Below are positions 1 to 5,127 of a stretch of DNA of 5,127 bases, one piece after another. This stretch comes from Sulfurovum sp. GTDB lineage: Bacteria > Campylobacterota > Campylobacteria > Campylobacterales > Sulfurovaceae. The DNA is taken from NCBI GenBank assembly GCA_026193735.1, contig JAPHUJ010000015.1:1-5127 (forward strand), in the 5' to 3' direction. Within the stretch, counting starts at the first letter, position 1. Each line of letters starts with the position of its first letter. The translations under genes were made by a program, and so were the position numbers. The notes below the pieces were generated by a model, which was not told the DNA's origin, searched no databases, and was given only the letters and a program-made list of their open reading frames with translations.

Positions 1-484
1 ATGTAGCTAAACCAGACCCTGCCTGAACAAGAAGTGCGTCAGAGTGTCCATGGTAACATCCTGTAAATTTTACAATGTTATCTCTACCTGTCACACCACG
101 AGCCAAACGGATAGCAGACATAACTGCTTCCGTACCAGAACTGACAAAACGTACTTTATCAATGCTGTCAAAAAGTGTGACGATCTCATTTGCAAGTTCT
201 GTCTCTACTGTTGTTGGTGCACCAAAACTGAGCCCTTTTTTGACTGCTTCTATCACCGATGCTTCTATCTCTGCATCTGCATGACCAAAGATAAGCGGTC
301 CCCAGCTTTGTACATAATCTATATATTTGTTCCCATCGATATCAAAAAGGTAGCCACCCTCTCCTCTTTCTATGAAAGGTGGTGTTCCCTCTACGCCTGA
401 AAATGCACGTACCGGTGAATCAACGCCACCAGGTATCACTTGATATGCTTCCTTAAATGCTGCTATGCTTTTGTCATATGCCAT
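1..484 (-). CDS. hemL: Glutamate-1-semialdehyde 2,1-aminomutase, N-terminal part (runs off left edge)
   Basis: This PLP-dependent enzyme converts glutamate-1-semialdehyde to 5-aminolevulinate, the last step of the C5 route to heme and other tetrapyrroles, in the cytoplasm. The minus strand reads open from ATG at 484-482 for 161 codons, and the gene continues beyond position 1. Typical HemL sequence is visible: [13 protein letters not shown] at residues 16-28, [16 protein letters not shown] at 115-130 (the SGT binds the PLP phosphate), GCYHGHSD at 142-149, and AGSGLAT at the edge. The family is about 430 residues long, so a bit over a third is present; the PLP lysine lies outside. The start is well supported: GAGGA at 497-493 sits 8 bases upstream, and a consensus -10 box lies just beyond it. 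It is divergent from the TonB-like gene. The identification is firm; no frameshift or internal stop was seen. Confidence 0.96.
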   Translation of the reverse strand, partial: MAYDKSIAAFKEAYQVIPGGVDSPVRAFSGVEGTPPFIERGEGGYLFDIDGNKYIDYVQSWGPLIFGHADAEIEASVIEAVKKGLSFGAPTTVETELANEIVTLFDSIDKVRFVSSGTEAVMSAIRLARGVTGRDNIVKFTGCYHGHSDALLVQAGSGLAT

Positions 485-500
485 GTTATTAATCCTCATA

Positions 501-1460
501 ATGTATAATTGCAAAGATTATACACTAACGGCACTTAGGGCTATATACAAGGAGAGATTCATCAGAACGCTGAAAGGATTATTACTCTCTTTATTGTTAC
601 ATTTACTTATATTATTACTCTTTACTAAGAATTGGAAAGAGATCACTCTTTTACCCCCTCAAGGCAAAGATAAGAAAATAAGCCTTAATCTGCAGCAGAT
701 AGTTACGCCTCCTGCACCCAAACCTAGGCCTGTAGTTCCATCTGTAAAACCGGAACCTCTGCCTCAACCTGTAGTTACTCCCCCTATACCTGCGCCCATA
801 GTTGAAAAGAAGGTAGAACCTAAGCCCGAAGTACAACCTCTAAAGAAAAAAGTTTTAGATGAAAGTAAAAAGGTTTTTGCACAGAAGAGTACAGAAGAGA
901 ACAATGTAACGAAAATAGAACCAAAACCTGTAAAAAAAATCGTAAAAAAAGAAGAGATCAAAAAACCTGTAAAAAAGCAGGTGGTCAAAAAGACAAAAAC
1001 ATACAGACAACCAAAGCGTTCAAGTGATCCTCTTGCCAATGCGCTTATGGGTACAGGTACATCTATGTATCCTTCCAGGCAAAGCCGACCAGCATCCTCT
1101 GGCAGCTATGGAGCAAGAATGATAAAACAACTTTACGGAAAAGAGTTTGATACATACAGTCCAACCCAAAAGAAGTTCATTGAAAACAATCTGGGTACGA
1201 TACACGGTATCACCCAGCGAACGCTTACCCGAAACGGCTATCCGAATGTTGCCGTACAAACCAGACAGCAAGGAACTAATATTGTTTCTTTTTACCTACA
1301 TCCAAATGGTGATATTTCGGATCTAAAACTGAAAAAGCACATAGGGTATGAAGCTTTAGATCAAAATACTTTAGACGTGATACGCATCGCCTATAAAGAT
1401 TACCCCTTACCAAACAAGAGGACTAAGATCATATTTCACGTAAGGTATAGTATCTATTAA
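501..1460 (+). CDS. TonB-like energy transducer (start uncertain)
   Basis: TonB proteins carry proton-motive energy from the inner-membrane ExbB/ExbD motor to TonB-dependent receptors in the outer membrane. Residues are numbered from ATG 501 (319 aa). One hydrophobic anchor lies at about 27-41 and contains Ser30 and His34, the same S-x3-H spacing as Ser16/His20 of E. coli TonB, where the histidine is essential. A Pro/Lys-rich periplasmic linker follows at about 52-175, and a TonB C-terminal domain from YPNV (247) to the end. A helical extension with [13 protein letters not shown] precedes that domain. No exbB or exbD is in view. The start is doubtful: ATG 501 has no ribosome binding site and lies at the candidate promoter, while AAGGAG at 549-554 faces in-frame ATC 561. 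The next in-frame ordinary start, TTG 594, would cut into the anchor. ATG 465 overlaps hemL and is unlikely. The gene converges on the L,D-transpeptidase gene with a 16-base gap and no clear terminator. Confidence 0.85.
   Translation: MYNCKDYTLTALRAIYKERFIRTLKGLLLSLLLHLLILLLFTKNWKEITLLPPQGKDKKISLNLQQIVTPPAPKPRPVVPSVKPEPLPQPVVTPPIPAPIVEKKVEPKPEVQPLKKKVLDESKKVFAQKSTEENNVTKIEPKPVKKIVKKEEIKKPVKKQVVKKTKTYRQPKRSSDPLANALMGTGTSMYPSRQSRPASSGSYGARMIKQLYGKEFDTYSPTQKKFIENNLGTIHGITQRTLTRNGYPNVAVQTRQQGTNIVSFYLHPNGDISDLKLKKHIGYEALDQNTLDVIRIAYKDYPLPNKRTKIIFHVRYSIY
504..509 (+). promoter_or_regulatory. Candidate -10 box for the TonB-like gene
   Basis: The plus strand reads TATAAT, preceded directly by TG, with no clear -35 box. 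Transcription would start near 516. If this promoter is used, the in-frame ATGs at 465, 483 and 501 are not in the mRNA, which points to a start near the ribosome binding site at 549-554. It forms the left arm of the 502-524 dyad and faces the hemL -10 box, so the two transcripts would overlap by a few bases at their 5' ends. Confidence 0.45.
517..522 (-). promoter_or_regulatory. Candidate -10 box for hemL
   Basis: The minus strand reads TATAAT here, preceded directly by TG. Transcription would begin near 510, giving a leader of about 26 bases that includes the GAGGA ribosome binding site at 497-493. No TTGACA-like -35 box is present at the usual distance, as is common in Campylobacterota. 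The box forms the right arm of a perfect dyad (502-524). Confidence 0.55.
549..554 (+). promoter_or_regulatory. Strong ribosome binding site facing an ATC codon
   Basis: AAGGAG is the best Shine-Dalgarno sequence near the TonB-like gene. Six bases downstream is ATC at 561, in frame with the gene; there is no in-frame ATG, GTG or TTG between 501 and the TTG at 594. Starting at 561 would give (M)RTLKG followed by the membrane anchor, a compact N-terminus like that of a normal TonB. This suggests a rare non-AUG start, or a base change from ATG to ATC. Confidence 0.5.
932..976 (+). repeat. Cluster of adenine runs in the TonB linker
   Basis: Within 45 bases there are runs of A8 (932-939), A7 (944-950), A6 (960-965) and A6 (971-976). 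They encode the Lys/Pro/Val linker, and the motif AAACCTGTAAAAAA occurs twice (from about 925 and from about 962). Such runs are prone to slippage; a one-base change here would remove the C-terminal TonB domain. The reading frame is intact in this sequence. Confidence 0.6.
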
Positions 1461-1476
1461 TTGGAAGAAGAAAGAT

Positions 1477-2172
1477 TTATCTTAATCTCTCCCATAAAAC
1501 TTTGACAACACCCTCTGTTCCCTGTACCAAAAGAGGTTCAGCTTTGGGATCTAACCAACGTAACACTTCTTGTATATCTCGCTCACTCATAACAGTACAA
1601 CCAGCGGTAGGTACATCCTTGATATGTATAAAGATACATGATCCTGCACCCCTCTTGGCACCCTCTTCATTTATATGATTATGATTGACCACTATACCGT
1701 ATTTGTAGTAGTCTTTGGGGAACTTCATATGCTCAAAACTCTCATAGTCTACAGTTACTTTGGTACTATCTACTATCTTGTTGTAAAGTTTTGAGTTTAC
1801 ATCATCTACACAGTGGTCTGTCTCTTTGTGGACTTCATACGGGTAGTTTATATTAAAGGGAGCATACCCAAAAGCTTGATTGAGTTTAAAAATGCCTGCA
1901 GGTGCTTTACCGTCGCCTTCTTTTTTTATGATCTTTGCATCTTTGGGTACTTCGTGTAACCCTATCCCCCATCCTAAACCATTTCTACCCAGTTTAATAT
2001 CTATGGATCTACCTACTTTTTTCCAAGTATGGTCAGTTCTTTCATAACGTTGCAAACTACCAGTGGGAGTTGACCAGTTTTCTGCTGTAACTATTAAAAG
2101 TTGTTTTGTATTCGGCATTTGTGCATTTAATGACACGAGTGTAAAAAAAAGTCCGAGTAAAATCTTTTTCAT
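1477..2172 (-). CDS. Secreted L,D-transpeptidase (YkuD family)
   Basis: This 231-residue protein has a signal peptide (KK, then a hydrophobic core, with likely cleavage after LNA at residue 17) and would act on peptidoglycan in the periplasm. Enzymes of this fold form 3-3 crosslinks or attach proteins to, or trim, stem peptides, using a catalytic cysteine. The active-site region is at residues 177-196: GSCIFIHIKDVPTAGCTVMS, with His183 and Cys192. TAGCT replaces the more familiar HGC-containing signature and resembles the COG3786 branch as I remember it. APAGIF at 90-95, a region often conserved in these enzymes, supports the assignment. Cys121 and Cys179 are extra cysteines. The start ATG (2172-2170) has AAGGA at 2187-2183, 10 bases upstream. 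The gene stands alone: it converges with the TonB-like gene and diverges from nhaC. Whether it is a transpeptidase or a carboxypeptidase, as in helical Campylobacterota, cannot be told from sequence. Confidence 0.88.
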   Translation of the reverse strand: MKKILLGLFFTLVSLNAQMPNTKQLLIVTAENWSTPTGSLQRYERTDHTWKKVGRSIDIKLGRNGLGWGIGLHEVPKDAKIIKKEGDGKAPAGIFKLNQAFGYAPFNINYPYEVHKETDHCVDDVNSKLYNKIVDSTKVTVDYESFEHMKFPKDYYKYGIVVNHNHINEEGAKRGAGSCIFIHIKDVPTAGCTVMSERDIQEVLRWLDPKAEPLLVQGTEGVVKVLWERLR

Positions 2173-2174
2173 TG

Positions 2175-2183
2175 TGTTATAAT
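2175..2183 (+). promoter_or_regulatory. Extended -10 promoter of the nhaC operon
   Basis: The plus strand reads TGTTATAAT, an exact extended -10 element (TG, one base, TATAAT). Transcription would start near 2190, leaving a leader of about 21 bases before ATG 2211. This argues against an in-frame TTG at 2172, which lies upstream of the promoter box, as the start of the antiporter gene. No -35 box is evident. Confidence 0.65.
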
Positions 2184-2194
2184 CCTTCTAATCA

Positions 2195-2200
2195 ATTATG
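2195..2200 (-). promoter_or_regulatory. Weak candidate -10 box for the L,D-transpeptidase gene
   Basis: The minus strand reads CATAAT, five of six consensus bases. It would place the transcript start near 2188, immediately at the AGAAGGA ribosome binding site. An alternative with a perfect TATAAT lies at 2270-2265 on the minus strand inside nhaC and would give a leader of about 85 bases. I cannot choose between them. Confidence 0.25.
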
Positions 2201-2210
2201 GGGTACTTGT

Positions 2211-3590
2211 ATGGAATATGGAATAATCTCAATAGCGATACCGCTACTAACTATCATTTTAGCAATTATAACCAAAGATGTAATTGTTTCACTCATCGGT
2301 GGGATCTTTACCGGTTTTCTGGTGCTCAATGCTTATGATCCGATAGAAGCATTCATCGCTCTTTTTGATGGTGTCATTGCTCTATTTTCTGAAGGATGGA
2401 TTGCCAAAACGCTTCTTTTTATACTCCTGGTAGGTTCTATCATTAGACTACTTACGATCAGTGGAGCTGTTGATAGTTTCGTAGCATTCTTAAGCCAAAA
2501 AGCAAAGAGAATAGACTCTCCAACAGGAGCTATGATGCTTGCCTATACCATCGGTATTGTGATTTTTATAGAATCATCTATCACCTCTCTTGTAGCAGGA
2601 ACTGTGGCGAAACCTCTCTGTGACAAAAACGGTGTCAGCAGAGAGAAACTGGCTTACATCTGTGACTCTACTTCTGCGCCTATCTGCTCGCTCATCCCAT
2701 TAAACGCCTGGGGTGCTTTACTCTTAGGTCTTATCATTACGGCTATAGACTCTCAAGTGATCTCCGGAGATGCTGTTTCTTTGCTCATTGCGTCTATCCC
2801 TTATAACTTCTATTCACTGATCACCTTAGCTATAGTTTTAGGTGTTATATTTTTAAATATTAATATCGGACCAATGAAGTATTCGATCCCTGAATCCTAC
2901 GTTATACCTCAAGATGTAGGAAAAATCAAAGCCACACCATACAAAATGATTTTACCTATTTTAGTGATGGTACTTATGGTACCTGTGGGACTTTATCTGA
3001 CAGGCAAAGGTGATATTTTCAAGGGTTCTGGTTCTACTTCTGTCTATTATGCTGTGATCGTCACCCTACTCTTTATATACCTCTATTTTGTTCCTAGCAA
3101 AATACTCTCTCACAAAAACTATTTTAAAGGACTTTATGAAGGGATAGGTGACATGATACCAGTCGGTATGATCATGGTTTTTGCTCTGCTCATCGGTAAA
3201 GTTATCGGTGACCTTGGTACAGCCAAGTATTTGGCCCATCTCCTCAGTGGAAATATCTCTCCTATGCTCATTCCTCTTCTCATCTTCCTGGTAGCGAGTA
3301 TTACAGCATTCTCTACAGGCACAAGTTGGGGGACATTTTCGATTATGATGCCCATAGGTTTGGCATTAGGGGCAACGATGGACCTGCATATACCTCTAGT
3401 CATAGCAGCCGTCATCTCTGGAGGCATCTTCGGAGACCACGCCTCACCTATCTCAGACACAACCATCATCTCCTCTATGGCAGCAGATTGTAACCACATC
3501 AGCCATGTTCGGACTCAGTTGCCTTATGCATTGTTAGCTGCAGGATTGGCTTCGGTCGGGTTTTTGATAGCGGGTTGGTTAACGATATAA
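2211..3590 (+). CDS. nhaC: NhaC-family Na+/H+ antiporter
   Basis: This polytopic inner-membrane protein of 459 residues belongs to the NhaC family (Pfam Na_H_antiporter), whose members exchange Na+ for H+ or, in some cases, organic acids or amino acids. About 11-12 hydrophobic segments are visible. Two related halves carry the family signatures: FIESSITSLVAG at 119-130 and DSTSAP...PLNAWG at 152-168 in the first; FSTGTSWGTFSIMMPIG at 367-383 and GGIFGDHASPISDTT at 404-418 in the second. The Asp, Ser and Thr residues there are the likely ion-handling positions. Length is normal for the family. ATG 2211 is chosen because it follows the extended -10 box at 2175-2183; its Shine-Dalgarno, GGGG at 2200-2203, is modest. 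A TTG at 2172 would add 13 residues but lies upstream of that box. The gene is probably co-transcribed with 3607-4161. Substrate specificity is not readable from sequence. Confidence 0.9.
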   Translation: MEYGIISIAIPLLTIILAIITKDVIVSLIGGIFTGFLVLNAYDPIEAFIALFDGVIALFSEGWIAKTLLFILLVGSIIRLLTISGAVDSFVAFLSQKAKRIDSPTGAMMLAYTIGIVIFIESSITSLVAGTVAKPLCDKNGVSREKLAYICDSTSAPICSLIPLNAWGALLLGLIITAIDSQVISGDAVSLLIASIPYNFYSLITLAIVLGVIFLNINIGPMKYSIPESYVIPQDVGKIKATPYKMILPILVMVLMVPVGLYLTGKGDIFKGSGSTSVYYAVIVTLLFIYLYFVPSKILSHKNYFKGLYEGIGDMIPVGMIMVFALLIGKVIGDLGTAKYLAHLLSGNISPMLIPLLIFLVASITAFSTGTSWGTFSIMMPIGLALGATMDLHIPLVIAAVISGGIFGDHASPISDTTIISSMAADCNHISHVRTQLPYALLAAGLASVGFLIAGWLTI

Positions 3591-3592
3591 AA

Positions 3593-3600
3593 AAGGAGGA
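3593..3600 (+). promoter_or_regulatory. Near-perfect ribosome binding site for the membrane protein gene
   Basis: AAGGAGGA, beginning two bases after the nhaC stop codon, sits 6 bases before ATG 3607. It is the strongest Shine-Dalgarno in the window, much stronger than that of nhaC itself, so the second gene may be translated at a higher rate from a shared mRNA. No separate promoter is apparent in the 16-base gap. Confidence 0.8.
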
Positions 3601-3606
3601 ATACGA

Positions 3607-4161
3607 ATGCAAATTTTAAAATTTTTATTTGGCATTATTTTGGCGCAAATAGCAACGTATGCTTTGGTAATTTTATCTCCCGATGAATTAACTATAACAG
3701 AGCTATTGCGTTTAGTTATACCTTTGCTGTTAATTGCTTTAATTGTTGCCTTTTGGTTCACATCTATGGCTGGACATTACGGTAAAGATGCCATTGGCAA
3801 AGCGAAAGATGAGTTTGCCAATGAACGGGAAAAACTTCGTGTCAATGCCCAACGTGCCAAAGAACGTGTCCAAAAAGCAGCACAAAAAGACATTCTTAAT
3901 GAAGCAACGAAAATTCATGCAAAGGCCAACTTTAAAGTAGGTGCAGCTTTTGCAGGTCTTTTAGGCATTGGCGCATTGTTTGTCTTTGCACAGATGATCA
4001 CGGTTGGTTTGTTGGCGTTAAGTGCTACAGGCGGTGCGATGGGTGGTTATTATTGGAGAGGAAGAAGATTGGAGAATCAAAGATTAAAAGAGATTCAAAG
4101 CAGTTCTAATTTTAAAGTGATCGAGTCAAAACCATCACGGTTAAAGTCTTCTAAGCATTGA
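3607..4161 (+). CDS. Unrecognised four-helix membrane protein with a central charged helix
   Basis: I do not recognise the function of this 184-residue protein. It shows hydrophobic segments at about 5-23 and 33-54, a long charged helix rich in Lys, Glu, Arg and Ala at 60-106 (probably coiled coil), then a closely spaced hydrophobic pair at 111-131 and 133-149. The last pair is rich in glycine (G112, G117, G120, G122, G134, G142, G143, G146, G147), suggesting tightly packed helices, and ends in WRGRR at 150-154. A basic polar tail follows, with SKPSRLKSSKH at the end. It begins 16 bases after nhaC behind a very strong ribosome binding site, so the two are probably co-transcribed and it could be an accessory to the antiporter; that is inference. 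Codon use differs: 19 of 24 leucines are TTA/TTG, against 1 of 14 in the first 81 codons of nhaC, hinting at separate ancestry. Confidence 0.85.
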   Translation: MQILKFLFGIILAQIATYALVILSPDELTITELLRLVIPLLLIALIVAFWFTSMAGHYGKDAIGKAKDEFANEREKLRVNAQRAKERVQKAAQKDILNEATKIHAKANFKVGAAFAGLLGIGALFVFAQMITVGLLALSATGGAMGGYYWRGRRLENQRLKEIQSSSNFKVIESKPSRLKSSKH

Positions 4162-4198
4162 CGATAGGATCTTTTTAAACAGTGGATCTGAAAATCTG

Positions 4199-4663
4199 TT
4201 ATCTCCTTAATGTCGCTATGAGCCGCTTGTTCTGAAGGATCATAGAAAGTGCTTCAGTAATATTTTTACAGATCACATCTGAACTCATGAATGCATCTTT
4301 TGCGCATCCTTCATCTCCTATGACGGCTATACCTACTGATGCCGATGAAAGCATAGCTGCATCGTTGTTTCCGTTTCCTAAAGCCACACAGGCATTTTTA
4401 CCTAACTTACTAATGTACGCTGCTTTTTCTTCTGTATGATATTCCGTTGAGAGTACCTTAATGTTGACATCATATCCTTCAAGTTGTGCATGCACACTTC
4501 CAAAAGTATCAGCTGTAATGACATGCAGTGTATAGACTTTGGACAATTTCTCGAACAGCTCTTTTATTTCAGGCAAGACCATACCGTCTTTGGCAATAGT
4601 ACCGTTATAATCACATATGATGTGTTGTATGTTTAGTGTTTTAAAATTTGGTATCTCTATCAT
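4199..4663 (-). CDS. Small HAD-superfamily protein, soluble P-type ATPase-like
   Basis: This is a 154-residue cytoplasmic protein with a minimal HAD fold and no cap domain. Motif I is CDYNGTIAKDG at 17-27: Asp18 is the expected nucleophile, but the usual second Asp is Asn20. P-type ATPases also lack that second Asp (DKTGT). Motif II is ITADTFG with Thr50, a candidate motif III lysine is Lys80, and motif IV is LGNGNNDAAML at 95-105, where the first Asp of GDGxND is Asn97 and Asp101 is kept. The length and the C-terminal KRLIATLRR agree with my memory of proteins labelled soluble P-type ATPase (COG4087), whose substrate is unknown to me. The start ATG 4663-4661 has GGAG at 4672-4669, 5 bases upstream. 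It diverges from selD across 62 bases and converges on 3607-4161 with a 37-base gap. A role in selenium metabolism is only a guess from position. Confidence 0.85.
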   Translation of the reverse strand: MIEIPNFKTLNIQHIICDYNGTIAKDGMVLPEIKELFEKLSKVYTLHVITADTFGSVHAQLEGYDVNIKVLSTEYHTEEKAAYISKLGKNACVALGNGNNDAAMLSSASVGIAVIGDEGCAKDAFMSSDVICKNITEALSMILQNKRLIATLRR

Positions 4664-4675
4664 TTAGTCTCCGAG

Positions 4676-4684
4676 TGCTATAAT
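4676..4684 (+). promoter_or_regulatory. Extended -10 promoter of selD
   Basis: TGCTATAAT is an exact extended -10 element, and no -35 box is needed or seen. Transcription would begin near 4691, giving a leader of about 35 bases with AAGG at 4715-4718 placed 7 bases before ATG 4726. The element lies only 12 bases upstream of the HAD gene start on the opposite strand. Confidence 0.7.
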
Positions 4685-4690
4685 GTTCCA

Positions 4691-4700
4691 ACTTTAAAGT
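4691..4700. repeat. Ten-base perfect palindrome between the HAD gene and selD
   Basis: ACTTTAAAGT is its own reverse complement. It lies between the facing candidate -10 boxes of the two divergent genes and covers the predicted selD transcript start, so it is well placed to be an operator. A ten-base AT-rich palindrome can also arise by chance. Confidence 0.4.
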
Positions 4701-4706
4701 AGTATA
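4701..4706 (-). promoter_or_regulatory. Candidate -10 box for the HAD gene
   Basis: The minus strand reads TATACT, five of six consensus bases. It would start transcription near 4694, giving a leader of about 31 bases that carries the GGAG site at 4672-4669. No clear -35 box is seen. It faces the selD promoter, so the two could compete for RNA polymerase. Confidence 0.4.
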
Positions 4707-4725
4707 TCCAAACCAAGGCATAAAA

Positions 4726-5127
4726 ATGGAATCCGTAAAATTAACAGAGTATAGTCATGGAGCAGGATGTGGATGCAAGATCTCTCCTATGTTACTCGAT
4801 GAGATCTTGGAAACAAGCAGAGAATCCATACATTATCCACAACTTTTAGTCGGACATGCAAACAAAGATGATGCCGCTGCATTTGACTTGGGGAACGGAA
4901 CTTCGGTTCTTTCTACTACAGACTTTTTTATGCCCATTGTGGACGATGCCTTTACCTTTGGTCAGATCGCCGCGACCAATGCACTCAGTGACATTTATGC
5001 CATGGGTGGAAAGCCCTTAATGGCTATTTCTATTTTTGGCTGGCCTATAGACAAACTTTCAGCAGATGTAGCAAGTGCAGTGATAGACGGAGGTCGTTCC
5101 ATTTGTGAAAAAGCTGGCATACCTCTA
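4726..5127 (+). CDS. selD: Selenide, water dikinase (selenophosphate synthase), N-terminal part (runs off right edge)
   Basis: SelD makes selenophosphate from selenide and ATP, releasing AMP and phosphate; selenophosphate is the selenium donor for selenocysteine-tRNA and for 2-selenouridine in tRNA. The 134 codons present match E. coli SelD closely: [13 protein letters not shown] at residues 9-21, with catalytic Cys15 and Lys18 equivalent to Cys17 and Lys20 of the E. coli enzyme; the metal/ATP-binding [23 protein letters not shown] from 47; and [16 protein letters not shown] from about 84. The family is about 345 residues long, so roughly 40% is present. The catalytic position is encoded by TGT, so this is a cysteine form, not the selenocysteine form found in some bacteria. 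ATG 4726 follows AAGG (4715-4718) at good spacing and an extended -10 promoter at 4676-4684. The gene implies that selA, selB and selC or a tRNA selenation gene occur elsewhere in the genome. Confidence 0.97.
   Translation, partial: MESVKLTEYSHGAGCGCKISPMLLDEILETSRESIHYPQLLVGHANKDDAAAFDLGNGTSVLSTTDFFMPIVDDAFTFGQIAATNALSDIYAMGGKPLMAISIFGWPIDKLSADVASAVIDGGRSICEKAGIPL

Larger units (their letters stand above)
502..524. repeat. Perfect inverted repeat between hemL and the TonB-like gene
   Basis: TGTATAAT (502-509) and ATTATACA (517-524) are exact reverse complements separated by 7 bases. Each arm contains a consensus -10 hexamer for one of the two divergent genes. The symmetry could simply reflect two facing promoters, or the site could also be an operator. 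Its spacing does not match the 7-1-7 layout that I know for Fur boxes, so I do not name a regulator. Confidence 0.7.

Noticed and set aside
44..400. Plus-strand open frames at 44-400 and 75-284
   Set aside because: They lie antisense to hemL, whose minus-strand reading is a strong family match; their cysteine-rich or low-complexity translations look like shadow frames.
465..500. ATG 465 or 483 as the TonB start
   Set aside because: Both overlap the hemL start region, lack a ribosome binding site and lie upstream of the candidate plus-strand -10 box.
502..524. Fur box at the hemL/tonB dyad
   Set aside because: The 8-7-8 spacing does not fit the Fur layout I know, and two facing -10 boxes explain the sequence; no regulator is named.
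1461..1490. Terminator between the convergent tonB and ldt genes
   Set aside because: Only a short AT-rich palindrome (AAGAT, two bases, ATCTT) is present, with no GC-rich stem or T-tract.
2172..2210. TTG 2172 as the nhaC start
   Set aside because: It lies upstream of the extended -10 box at 2175-2183 and adds 13 polar residues before a normal NhaC N-terminus at ATG 2211.
4162..4200. Terminator between 3607-4161 and the HAD gene
   Set aside because: AACAG and CTGTT could pair across 13 bases, but the stem is only five pairs with no following T-run; a GGATCT direct repeat is probably chance.
4768..4779. Selenocysteine codon in SelD
   Set aside because: The catalytic position is TGT and the second position TGC, both cysteine; there is no TGA, so no recoding is needed.

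Overview
The window looks like ordinary chromosomal DNA from an AT-rich bacterium. The encoded proteins read most like those of the Campylobacterota, in the Sulfurimonas/Sulfurovum part of that group. This is a judgement from remembered protein sequences and from promoters that show good -10 boxes but no recognisable -35 boxes; no search was run. Genes are densely packed, with intergenic gaps of about 16 to 62 bases, and there is no tRNA, rRNA, CRISPR array, insertion sequence or phage gene. No stretch over 300 bases lacks a gene.

Layout from left to right: (1) the first 161 codons of hemL (glutamate-1-semialdehyde aminomutase, tetrapyrrole synthesis) on the minus strand, running off the left edge; (2) a divergent TonB-like energy transducer on the plus strand, whose start codon is uncertain; (3) a convergent secreted L,D-transpeptidase (YkuD family) on the minus strand; (4) a divergent NhaC-family antiporter at 2211-3590, followed 16 bases later by an unrecognised four-helix membrane protein at 3607-4161, probably one operon; (5) a convergent small HAD-superfamily protein on the minus strand; (6) the first 134 codons of selD (selenide, water dikinase) on the plus strand, running off the right edge.

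The genes do not form one obvious pathway. They cover heme synthesis, outer-membrane energy transduction, cell wall remodelling, cation/proton exchange and selenium metabolism. SelD implies that the organism makes selenoproteins and/or selenium-modified tRNA. TonB implies TonB-dependent receptors and an ExbB/ExbD motor encoded elsewhere.

I found no clear undescribed system. The points most worth checking are: the 3607-4161 membrane protein, whose leucine codon use differs sharply from its neighbours; the TonB start, where a strong ribosome binding site faces an in-frame ATC rather than ATG; a perfect 8-7-8 dyad between hemL and tonB that contains a consensus -10 box on each strand; and the HAD protein with altered catalytic motifs beside selD.
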